Below are positions 45,659 to 52,900 of a stretch of DNA of 64,000 bases, one piece after another. How positions within the stretch are numbered: the first letter of the stretch is position 1; every line of letters starts with the position of its first letter. Made by a program: the position numbers and the translations under genes. This stretch comes from Streptococcus infantarius subsp. infantarius ATCC BAA-102. Its GTDB lineage: Bacteria > Bacillota > Bacilli > Lactobacillales > Streptococcaceae. Below the pieces are notes generated by a model, which searched no databases, was not told the origin of the DNA, and saw nothing but the letters and a program-made list of their open reading frames with translations. The DNA lies in NCBI RefSeq assembly GCF_000154985.1, contig NZ_DS572687.1, forward strand, positions 1-64,000, in the 5' to 3' direction.

Positions 45659-46540
45659 CTATTCTTTCATGCCTGAAAACACTTCGATATGGTTCCCTAG
45701 TATTTTTATATCTACTGGAAGATTATCCGACTTATCTCCATCAACATCTGACTCTAACTTAACCTCTGAAGAAATCCTAATATTACGCGCTTTGATATAT
45801 TCGATATTATCGTTACCTACTAGATCCCCTTTTAACAAATCTGGGATAGTCGATAGTTTAGAAATGATAGTTGCATCTTTTAAAATCAAGATATTTCCAT
45901 ATCCATCTGTATTTTCATCAAATAGTTTTTTGTCTGCATAGTAATTAGATAGAAGAACTAAGACCTGACTAGCTTCACCTTCATAATTGCCATTTTCGCT
46001 TTCAATACGAACATTAAATACATCGTCTTCCACAACGGACTTCATCGTATTGATTGCATATGCAAAGATACCGTACTTTGTTTTATCTTCAATATTAACG
46101 TTATGAATAGCTTCTGGTAAAGATCCAACACTAAAAATATAGCCAAAATAATTTTGATTAGCTTTTCCAATATCAATGGTTTTAGTAAAATTGAAATCAA
46201 GTTCTTCTATCGCTTGATCAATACTTTGGTTGATCTCTAAAAGCTTTGTGATTAGATTACCAGTTCCACCAGGAATAATACCAAGTTTTGGAATGTGATT
46301 TTTTTCAGCAATCCCTGAAATAACCTCATTTACAGTACCGTCCCCACCAAAAACAATTACTGCATCATATTTTTCTTGAGAGGCCCTTTCAGCAAATTGA
46401 GTTGCATCTTTGGCTTTTTGCGTAATCTTAGTTTCAACATAATCAAAATACTTTTTAGCCTTATTCTCCAGGCTCTCTTTATAATCTAATGCTGTTTCTC
46501 CTCCAGAAGTTGGATTAATAATTATCATTACTTTTTTCAT
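45659..46540 (-). CDS. Diacylglycerol/lipid kinase family protein
   Basis: 293 residues of the DagK/YegS/BmrU family: ATP-binding IIINPTSGG at the start, the GGDGTVNEV motif near residue 68 and PGGTGN near residue 94. The C-terminal beta domain is intact. It phosphorylates lipids such as diacylglycerol. It is 76 bases downstream of the DUF389 gene on the same strand, so the two may be co-transcribed. GGAG upstream of the ATG supports the start. Confidence 0.9.
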   Translation of the reverse strand: MKKVMIIINPTSGGETALDYKESLENKAKKYFDYVETKITQKAKDATQFAERASQEKYDAVIVFGGDGTVNEVISGIAEKNHIPKLGIIPGGTGNLITKLLEINQSIDQAIEELDFNFTKTIDIGKANQNYFGYIFSVGSLPEAIHNVNIEDKTKYGIFAYAINTMKSVVEDDVFNVRIESENGNYEGEASQVLVLLSNYYADKKLFDENTDGYGNILILKDATIISKLSTIPDLLKGDLVGNDNIEYIKARNIRISSEVKLESDVDGDKSDNLPVDIKILGNHIEVFSGMKE

Positions 46541-46616
46541 TGATATTTTCTCCTATGGACTACTAGTGACAATACTTTTCAACGATTTCTTATGCTTATC
46601 AAATTAATATCTCACA

Positions 46617-47669
46617 TTACTTGTTGTTATTTGAGGATTCTTTATACTTATCCTTTTCTATTTGTTGAAGATCATCATCATTTTTATATTGAATGATGTA
46701 GTCGACTAATTCTTTTTCAGTTAATCTATCATTTGTTAATTGTGAAACCTGAATCGAGATATTTTTCAAACCATATTCATTTTGTTTGTTAATGATACTT
46801 TGTAACTCAGATTCTGAAAGATACTTACCTGAAATGGTTAGCTTTAGTGTATTGTTTTCTTTACTATATTTCTTTTTCAAAATAGTATGGTTTTCAAATT
46901 GATCAGATAGATAATTATTGATAGACTCATTGATTAGTGTATCTCTAACTAAGGTAGTTGCAGAAGCCAAACTTGGAATAATAAGAACAAGCGAGACTAA
47001 AATTAATATTTTTCGCATTTTAGAGGCTTCACGATTATGTTTAAAATAAGGATTTTTAACCATCATCACATTAGTGCCGATATATGTAGCAATCATAATA
47101 AAACTGCAGTTAATGGAGAACAAATATGACGCCCCTATCATATACTCAAGATTTCCTGTGGCAATAGAATACCCCACGGTACAAACGGGTGGCATAAGAG
47201 CAGTTGCAATGGCGACACCAGGAACAATGTTATTAGCTTCTTTCTTTCGTGCTCCAATAATGCCGGCTAATCCACCGACGAATGCGATTACAACGTCCCA
47301 AATTGTGGGCGAAGTTCTAGCAATAATTTCCGTACTTGCGTAAGAAATGGGCGAAAGTAAAAAATAAAGTGTAGAGGCTAAAAGGCTTACTGCAACTTGA
47401 ATAAAAAGAACTTTAAACGATTTTTTGAGAAGTTCTGTATCTAATATTGCTAACGCAAAACCTACTCCAAGGATAGGTGTCATCAATGGAGAAATCAACA
47501 TTGCCCCTATGATTGTTGGAATAGAATTCATATTCAAACCAATAGATGCAATCAACATCGCACACAATAAAGTGGTTAAGTCACTTTTTGATAATTCTAA
47601 ATCCTCATAGATTTTTTCCCTAAATTCAATTAAAGAATGAAGTTTATCATCCTTCAAAATTTTTTCCAT
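46617..47669 (-). CDS. DUF389 (TIGR00341-like) membrane protein
   Basis: 350 residues. The N-terminal half has six or so membrane helices with the DUF389 hallmark region (TLLCAMLIASIGLNMNSIPT, GAMLISPLMTPILG, GVAIATALMPPVCTVGY), and the C-terminal part is cytosolic or extracellular and acidic/basic mixed (KDKYKESSNNNK). Function is unknown. Located with the lipid kinase next to the Gls24 stress operon, which suggests a shared envelope-stress role. Confidence 0.88.
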   Translation of the reverse strand: MEKILKDDKLHSLIEFREKIYEDLELSKSDLTTLLCAMLIASIGLNMNSIPTIIGAMLISPLMTPILGVGFALAILDTELLKKSFKVLFIQVAVSLLASTLYFLLSPISYASTEIIARTSPTIWDVVIAFVGGLAGIIGARKKEANNIVPGVAIATALMPPVCTVGYSIATGNLEYMIGASYLFSINCSFIMIATYIGTNVMMVKNPYFKHNREASKMRKILILVSLVLIIPSLASATTLVRDTLINESINNYLSDQFENHTILKKKYSKENNTLKLTISGKYLSESELQSIINKQNEYGLKNISIQVSQLTNDRLTEKELVDYIIQYKNDDDLQQIEKDKYKESSNNNK

Positions 47670-47711
47670 AACAGTACTCCCTCTTTGTTAGTATAGTCAC
47701 TTTTTAAGAAG

Positions 47712-48202
47712 TTAATCGGTATCATTTGATCTCTTTTGTAAGGAAAGGATTTCCTGAAGAAATAACTTTTTAGCTTCATCCTCTGATGATGTTTCTAAAT
47801 CGTCAATCATTATTTTTGCAACTTCTTTACGAGAGCTTGTTCCATATTCTTCTTTCAATTCATAATCAATTCTCTCCTCAAAATTGGTATAAGGATAATG
47901 ACCAAGTAGTGCATTGATACGTTGATCAAATTCATAATTAATCCACCACTTCTCAAACAATTCTTTGAAAGCTTGCAAATCTGGTTCAGAATCCCATAGG
48001 GGTAATGCATCCATAAAACCAATTTTATATCCATTAACTTATGAGCATAAACCAACGCCTCATCCTTATTAATTTTGGCCAATTCCTAACGCATTTCAAG
48101 CAAATCTTTGTCTGCAAAGAGTCGTTCAAAACCCTCAAGCTGTTTACTAAATTCGTCTAATTTAGTGTAATCCTGACGATTCAATGTTTCTCTAATATCC
48201 AT
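47712..48202 (-). pseudogene. Hypothetical helical protein, nonsense plus frameshift
   Basis: ATG at 48202 starts MDIRETLNRQDYTKLDEFSK and meets TAG at 48086-48088 after LLEMR; the same frame goes on ELAKINKDEALVYAHKLMDI, and then a -1 shift at the A run in GATATAAAATTGG leads into IGFMDALPLWDSEPDLQAFK and the rest to 47712. Both defects repaired, the protein would be about 163 residues, soluble and helical. I recognise no family. It lies just upstream of the DUF389 gene. The TAG fits a CAG-to-TAG change. Confidence 0.65.
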
Positions 48203-48665
48203 AATTATCTGCTTTTTGAATTTTAAACTCCTACTGAAAATAACACAGTATCCTGTGTATGATTTAGGCTTTTCATTGGATGATACTTCATAAAGAAAAA
48301 GTATGTAATTGTTTATATATTTCAATTATACATTTTATTTCCACTTTCGTCACTCTCGCTTCTTAGGGAGTTTTTTTAACGTTTTAATTAACTAAAAATC
48401 TTATGGATATACCAACATAATCAAATGTTTTATTGATGAATCATTTAATTATCAGAATGGTCTGATAATAATAACTATATATTTAGAGTATTTACAAAAC
48501 TGTTCAAAAAACTACAAGAATCATAACATAAAATACTTATAAATCTATGCAATCATTTGCAAAAGCGATTGATGCTTTTTATTCTATTTTTTTTTGTAAA
48601 CGAAAACATTTTAATTGACTTATCATTTTGGTTGACTTATACTGTTGTCAACAGGTATATCTAAC

Positions 48666-48692
48666 ATTAATCTTATGATTGTTAAGATTAAT
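48666..48692. promoter_or_regulatory. Inverted repeat upstream of glsB-like gene
   Basis: ATTAATCTTA (48666-48675) and TAAGATTAAT (48683-48692) are exact inverted repeats around seven bases. Lacks a T run. Likely operator for stress control of the Gls24 operon. Confidence 0.45.
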
Positions 48693-48722
48693 ATAAAAAT
48701 GTTTTAGCTAAAATATAACTCT

Positions 48723-48752
48723 TTAGATTATTTGATTTTCCAAATAATCTAA
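48723..48752 (+). promoter_or_regulatory. Perfect hairpin in the Gls24 operon leader
   Basis: TTAGATTATTTG (48723-48734) and CAAATAATCTAA (48741-48752) are exact 12-bp arms around ATTTTC. It ends 16 bases before the ribosome binding site of the first gene and has no T run, so it may be an operator or an mRNA structure affecting translation or stability. Confidence 0.5.
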
Positions 48753-48782
48753 CTTTCCACAATTTAGAAAGGGGAAGACATT

Positions 48783-49022
48783 ATGCTTTGGGCTATTATC
48801 GTAGGAGGACTTATCGGTCTTATTGCAGGTGGAATCACTAAAAAGGGAGATTCCATGGGAATAATCGCTAATATTATTGCAGGTTTAGTCGGTTCATCTG
48901 TTGGACAATCACTTTTCGGTGCATGGGGACCTAGTCTAGCTGGAATGGCATTAATTCCATCAATCTTAGGAGCGGTTATTGTTGTTTCAGTAGTATCATT
49001 TTTCCTAGGGAGAAAAGATTGA
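48783..49022 (+). CDS. GlsB/YeaQ/YmgE family stress membrane protein
   Basis: 79 residues, three hydrophobic segments with Gly-rich packing motifs (MLWAIIVGGLIGLIAGGITK, GLVGSSVGQSLFG, SILGAVIVVSVVSFFLG). Belongs to the transglycosylase-associated/GlsB family, which opens Gls24 stress operons in enterococci and streptococci. GAAAGGGG upstream gives a strong ribosome binding site. First gene of a five-gene operon. Confidence 0.93.
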   Translation: MLWAIIVGGLIGLIAGGITKKGDSMGIIANIIAGLVGSSVGQSLFGAWGPSLAGMALIPSILGAVIVVSVVSFFLGRKD

Positions 49023-49084
49023 ACTTGAACCTTTCTTGACAGGAATAGATTAAAATTCAAATTCTATTGATGAAAGGATTCAAT

Positions 49085-49651
49085 ATGTCAAAAAACAAAA
49101 AAATATTTTACCTTATTTTATGTATTATAATCTTGACAATTTTGATTCCTATTTTACTAGATTATCTTAAATTCAGTGGCTTAGGACTTCATTTAGTTGG
49201 TTGGAATAAAAATTCCTTTTTAGAATTTTATCTTTCAAGATATATTTTCTGGGGTGCTCTAGTACTTTCAGCTGTAGTGTTGTTTCTAATGCTTGTTACA
49301 CTCTTTTATCCTAAACAATATTTAGAGATTCAGTTACCTGATGTCGATGGGAACCTAAAATTAAAAAATTCAGCTATTGAAGGATTTGTACGTTGTGTGG
49401 TTGCTAATCACAATTTTATAAAGGATCCTACTATTAAGGTAGACTGTCGTAAGAATAAATGTTTAGTTCACGTAGAAGGACAAATGCTTCCATCAGACAA
49501 CATTATTAAACGAACTCAAATAATTAAAGATGAGATAGCTGATGGATTGAAACAGTTTTTTGGAATGAATCATCGTGTAAAACTGTATATTTCTGTAAAA
49601 GAATACAAGCCTAAACCACCACGTAAAAAAACTGTTAGTCGTGTAAAGTAA
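49085..49651 (+). CDS. amaP: Alkaline shock response membrane anchor AmaP
   Basis: 188 residues from ATG at 49085 (AAAGGA upstream; the frame is open six codons earlier). Two membrane helices (about residues 7-26 and 56-78), then a cytosolic domain like the Asp23 fold and a very basic tail (KPKPPRKKTVSRVK). AmaP anchors Asp23/Gls24-type proteins at the membrane in Staphylococcus. The companion Gls24-family gene is two genes downstream. Confidence 0.9.
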   Translation: MSKNKKIFYLILCIIILTILIPILLDYLKFSGLGLHLVGWNKNSFLEFYLSRYIFWGALVLSAVVLFLMLVTLFYPKQYLEIQLPDVDGNLKLKNSAIEGFVRCVVANHNFIKDPTIKVDCRKNKCLVHVEGQMLPSDNIIKRTQIIKDEIADGLKQFFGMNHRVKLYISVKEYKPKPPRKKTVSRVK

Positions 49652-49663
49652 GGAAGTAAAAAA

Positions 49664-49834
49664 ATGGAATGGTTTAAAAAATACCAATATCTATTTCTTT
49701 CCGGATTGGCGGGTGCTATCTTAGCGTGCTTCATCCTATCCTATGGTTTTTTTAAGACTTTATTTGTCTTGATTTGCGCCACTCTAGGAGTTGGAATTGG
49801 ATATTATATTCAACAAAAACAATTATTTAAATAG
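49664..49834 (+). CDS. DUF2273 small membrane protein
   Basis: 56 residues starting MEWFKKYQYLFLSGLAGAIL, with two membrane helices separated by a short loop and a polar end (YYIQQKQLFK). This is the DUF2273 protein found between amaP and asp23/gls24 genes. AAGGAAG upstream of the ATG; 12 bases after amaP. Function unknown, presumed to aid membrane anchoring of the Gls24 complex. Confidence 0.9.
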   Translation: MEWFKKYQYLFLSGLAGAILACFILSYGFFKTLFVLICATLGVGIGYYIQQKQLFK

Positions 49835-49848
49835 TAAAGGTGATTTAT

Positions 49849-50418
49849 ATGTCAAATGTAGAACAAAAAGTAAAAGAAGTAAAAGAAGTAAAAGGCGAAT
49901 TGACCTATGAAGATAAAGTCATTCAAAAAATTATTGGTCTTTCTTTAGAAAATGTTCCAGGTTTACTGGATATTGATGGCGGCTTTTTCTCAAAACTAAC
50001 TGGAAAACTTATCAATACTGATAACGTTGCAAGCGGAGTCAATGTGGAAGTCGGTAAAAAGCAAGTTGCTGTTGATTTGAACGTAATTGTCGAATATCAA
50101 AAGAATATTCCTGAATTATACAAGAAAATCAAAGAGATTGTTGTTTCAGAAATTTCTAATATGACTAATTTGGAAGTAGTTGAAGTTAATGTAGATGTTG
50201 TTGATATCAAGACTAAAGAGCAACATGAAGCAGACTCAGTAAGCCTGCAAGATCGAGCAACTGGAGTTGTTGAATCAACAAGTAAATTTACTTCCGATAA
50301 GTTTGAAAGCGCAAAAGAGGGATTGAGTGATGGCTTCTCAGCTGCAAAGGAAAAAGTTAGTGAAGGTGTTGGAACTGTCTCTGAAGCGACAGCTAAAGCA
50401 GAACCAAGAGTTCACTAA
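49849..50418 (+). CDS. gls24: Asp23/Gls24 family envelope stress protein
   Basis: 189 residues from ATG at 49849 (AAAGGTG upstream). The Asp23 core is clear: LTYEDKVIQKIIGLSLENVP, GGFFSKLTGK, VEVGKKQVAVDLNVIVEYQK. The C-terminal 60 residues are a low-complexity helical extension. Gls24 proteins are induced by starvation, bile and envelope stress and bind the membrane through AmaP. Confidence 0.93.
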   Translation: MSNVEQKVKEVKEVKGELTYEDKVIQKIIGLSLENVPGLLDIDGGFFSKLTGKLINTDNVASGVNVEVGKKQVAVDLNVIVEYQKNIPELYKKIKEIVVSEISNMTNLEVVEVNVDVVDIKTKEQHEADSVSLQDRATGVVESTSKFTSDKFESAKEGLSDGFSAAKEKVSEGVGTVSEATAKAEPRVH

Positions 50419-50490
50419 ATTCTTTTATGCCTAAAAAAGTTTAAAAACGTTCATTTTCAATAATCTAATTTCCCAATGGAGGATAACACT

Positions 50491-50694
50491 ATGTCAGTAG
50501 AAGAAAAATTTAATCAAGCTAAAGGTACTATTAAAGAAGGTATCGGAAAAGTAACTGATGATAAAAAAACTGAAAAAGAAGGAGCTGCTGAAAAAGTAGT
50601 TTCAAAAGTTAAAGAAGTTGCCGAAGATACCAAAGAGGCTGTTGAAGGGGGTATTGAAGGCGTTAAAAATATGGTTAAAAAAGACGATAAATAA
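50491..50694 (+). CDS. CsbD family stress protein
   Basis: 67 residues from ATG at 50491 (GGAGG eight bases upstream). [20 protein letters not shown] is the CsbD start, followed by charged helical repeats (K/E-rich). CsbD-like proteins are general stress proteins of unknown mechanism. Last gene of the Gls24 operon. Confidence 0.92.
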   Translation: MSVEEKFNQAKGTIKEGIGKVTDDKKTEKEGAAEKVVSKVKEVAEDTKEAVEGGIEGVKNMVKKDDK

Positions 50695-50707
50695 TTCTAA
50701 AATCGAT

Positions 50708-50843
50708 TGATTTTTCACTTAAAACATGGAAATTACTCTACAAGAAATTTAAGGTTGTTTTACTCCTAACTACTCACTTTTAAAACAACACCAAAAACTA
50801 TGACAAATCCCTAACATTACATTATTACTCAGGTGAAAAATCA
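50708..50843. repeat. Long-spaced inverted repeat after csbD-like gene
   Basis: TGATTTTTCAC (50708-50718) and GTGAAAAATCA (50833-50843) are exact 11-bp inverted repeats 114 bases apart, ending 24 bases before the IS. They may be remnants of an older insertion or a long-range hairpin. Confidence 0.35.
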
Positions 50844-50896
50844 GCTTTCTTTAGTTTAATTTGATATGTACTGACCCCCAAAAGTTGGACACTTAA

Positions 50897-51787
50897 TTAT
50901 GATAAGGATTTAGTTCTGTATTGCACAGGACTGAGTCCTTTTAATTTTGCCTTGATACGTTTATTATTTTAATAAAAAATATAATCTGTAATGGCTTGTT
51001 CCAGCTTGTCAAGCGACTTAAGAGTCTTTTCATAACCGTAAAACATCTCAGATTTTAAGATGCCAAAGAAAGACTCTATTATCCCATTATCTGGGCTATT
51101 CTCTTTCCTAGACATAGACGGACGGATTCCCTTGGATGCCAAAAAATCATGATAAGACTCATGTTGATATTGCCACCATTGATCGCTGTGAAGAATAGTC
51201 CATCTGTAAGAGTCAGCTGGAAAGGCTTTTTTAAGCATGGTTTGGACCTGTTTTAAATCAGGTGAGCGTGATAAGGTAAAGTCAATAATCTCACTATTGT
51301 AGTCATCAAGAATAGGAGATAAGTAGAGCTTCTCCTTAATGTTTGGTAGAGCGAATTCAGTGAAATCTGTATAACATTTCTCATAAGGCTTAGTCTCTTC
51401 AAACTGAAGTTGAATTAGTTTATCAGCTCTTTCCCCAATCTCTCCCTTGTAAGACGAGTATTTACGCTTACAACGAGTACGAGTAGCGAGTCCCATGACT
51501 GTCATTAACCGTTGAACCTTCTTATGATTGATAACAAATCCACGATTTCTTAGTTCTAAATGAATACGACGGTAACCATAGTTACCCTTATAGTCAACGT
51601 AAATGGTTTGAATCATCTCTTTGACTTTCTCATCTTTATTAGCTCTATTAAACCGTTTCAACTGATAATAGTTGGTAGAGCGAGCTAGCTTAGCGGTTTT
51701 CAGTAAGAGGTCTAATCGAAATCCTCCTGAGACCAGTTCTCTAACTGTCTCCGCCTTTTGCGCTGTAAGGCCTCGTCCCTCAAGCAT
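50897..51787 (-). pseudogene. IS3-family transposase OrfB, premature stop
   Basis: The integrase-type DDE core is complete: YTDFTEF (first Asp), HSDQWWQYQ (second Asp) and NSPDNGIIESFFG (Glu 35 residues on). The frame stops at TAA 50969-50971, in YIFY-stop, but the same frame continues NNKRIKAKLKGLSPVQYRTK to TAA at 50897. The stop probably came from TAC. The missing 24 residues are a conserved C-terminal element, so activity is doubtful; OrfA is also broken. Confidence 0.8.
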
Positions 51788-52249
51788 AATTCTCTCAACT
51801 TTTTTAGATAAGCATTCTCCGTTCTAAAACGTTCATTCTCTTCAAAAACACGTTCTAGTTCAGTTATCTCTTCCCATTTTTCTTGGGTTTACGTCCCATC
51901 TTACTTGGTCTCCCTCTTGTTTTCTCAACAATAGTATACCTGTTTTTCTTGTATTGTGCTATCCAATTTGTGAGTATAGACACTGGTGGGGAAGAGCATA
52001 ATCAAGCGATACAGTGAGCTGAGATTGGCCTTCAATAAGAACTTTATTAATGATTTCCTGCTCTAAGTCTGGAGAATAATAGTTATTTTTACCTTTTCTA
52101 ACCACTTCAACGCCATGTCTCTCCATAAGCCGTACCATGTATTTAAGATTGGAGAGACACACACCGTACTTTCGACTAATATAAGACTAGAAAAGGCTGT
52201 CCTGTCTTAACTGATATATTTCGAGTTTATCTTCATAACTTAATTTCAT
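51788..52249 (-). pseudogene. IS3-family OrfA, multiply disrupted
   Basis: ATG at 52249 starts MKLSYEDKLEIYQLRQ; TAG at 52187-52189 follows after 20 codons, the frame continues SYISRKYGVCLSNLKYMVRL with the HTH-like repeats expected of OrfA, then a frameshift near 51985 leads to [20 protein letters not shown] and further stops. It was the DNA-binding subunit that is normally joined to OrfB by frameshifting. Confidence 0.75.
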
Positions 52250-52327
52250 ACAAAAACACCCCAATTGTTAGATTTTTTTCTGTCTAACTTTTGGGGTGCA
52301 GGTCACAATGCGATACCTTTTATTTTA

Positions 52328-52681
52328 TTAAAATAAAAATGTTAACAAAGCTAAAATAGCTAGGCCACCTTGCTTAAGTATGATTTTTTTATCAGCCGTC
52401 AAGCTACCATAAATTGCTGACAAAATAACGTTCAAAAGAAAAATAACCACAATACTAATATTTTCTGTAAAGATACCGTAAAGTAAAAATACCGCAATCA
52501 AGCCATTGTAAACACCTTGATTTTTAAATAAAATACTTACAGACTCACGTTTTAACTCTTCTTGCGGTAGTCCAAAAACACGCGCTGTCGCAGGTGATTG
52601 TGTTGCAACTGTTTCTAAATACATAATATAAAAATGTTCCAAAGCAACCAATAATGACAAAATAATAGTAATAAGTGACAT
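52328..52681 (-). CDS. DUF1304 family membrane protein
   Basis: 117 residues with four membrane helices. The DUF1304 features are LVALEHFYIMYLE near the start and VFGLPQEELKRESVSILFKN with the NQGVYNGLIAVFL helix. Small membrane proteins of unknown function, common in streptococci. It lies between the IS and the YhgE gene, on the same strand as both. Confidence 0.9.
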   Translation of the reverse strand: MSLITIILSLLVALEHFYIMYLETVATQSPATARVFGLPQEELKRESVSILFKNQGVYNGLIAVFLLYGIFTENISIVVIFLLNVILSAIYGSLTADKKIILKQGGLAILALLTFLF

Positions 52682-52900
52682 CGTTTTCTCAATCTAAATA
52701 GCAAATTAATTATTTACATCGCTGTAAATATATTGTAAAAAAAGGCTGTCTTAATCAGCATTCTCTAGTTAACTCTTTAAGTGTATAAAAGTTTCCTTCG
52801 TTTTTCAAATAATCTGATTGTAAAAACTGAGAACATCGTTTACAGCAAAAAAAGATTGAAGAAATTGTCCAAAATGAACGTTTTCCTCAATCTAGTAATC

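Larger units (their letters stand above)
48203..48782. other. Regulatory intergenic region upstream of Gls24 operon
   Basis: About 580 bases without a gene of its own. The left 160 bases are the A+T-rich upstream part of the minus-strand pseudogene; the right part holds two perfect inverted repeats (48666-48692 and 48723-48752) and an imperfect TTGAC...GTCAA pair near 48634-48653, all upstream of the stress operon. Confidence 0.5.
50867..52307 (-). mobile_element. Degenerate IS3-family insertion sequence
   Basis: About 1.44 kb bounded by imperfect terminal repeats TGTACTGACCCCCAAAAGTT (left) and, on the minus strand, TGTGACCTGCACCCCAAAAG (right). It carries two minus-strand frames, orfA and orfB, in IS3/IS150 style. 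Both are broken, so the element cannot move by itself. No clear target-site duplication is seen (ATA left, ATG right). A 90-base copy of its right end is at 44851-44940. Confidence 0.85.

Noticed and set aside
48764-49060. 98-codon minus-strand ORF over the glsB-like gene
   Set aside because: It is the reverse frame of a well-supported small membrane protein gene and has no SD.
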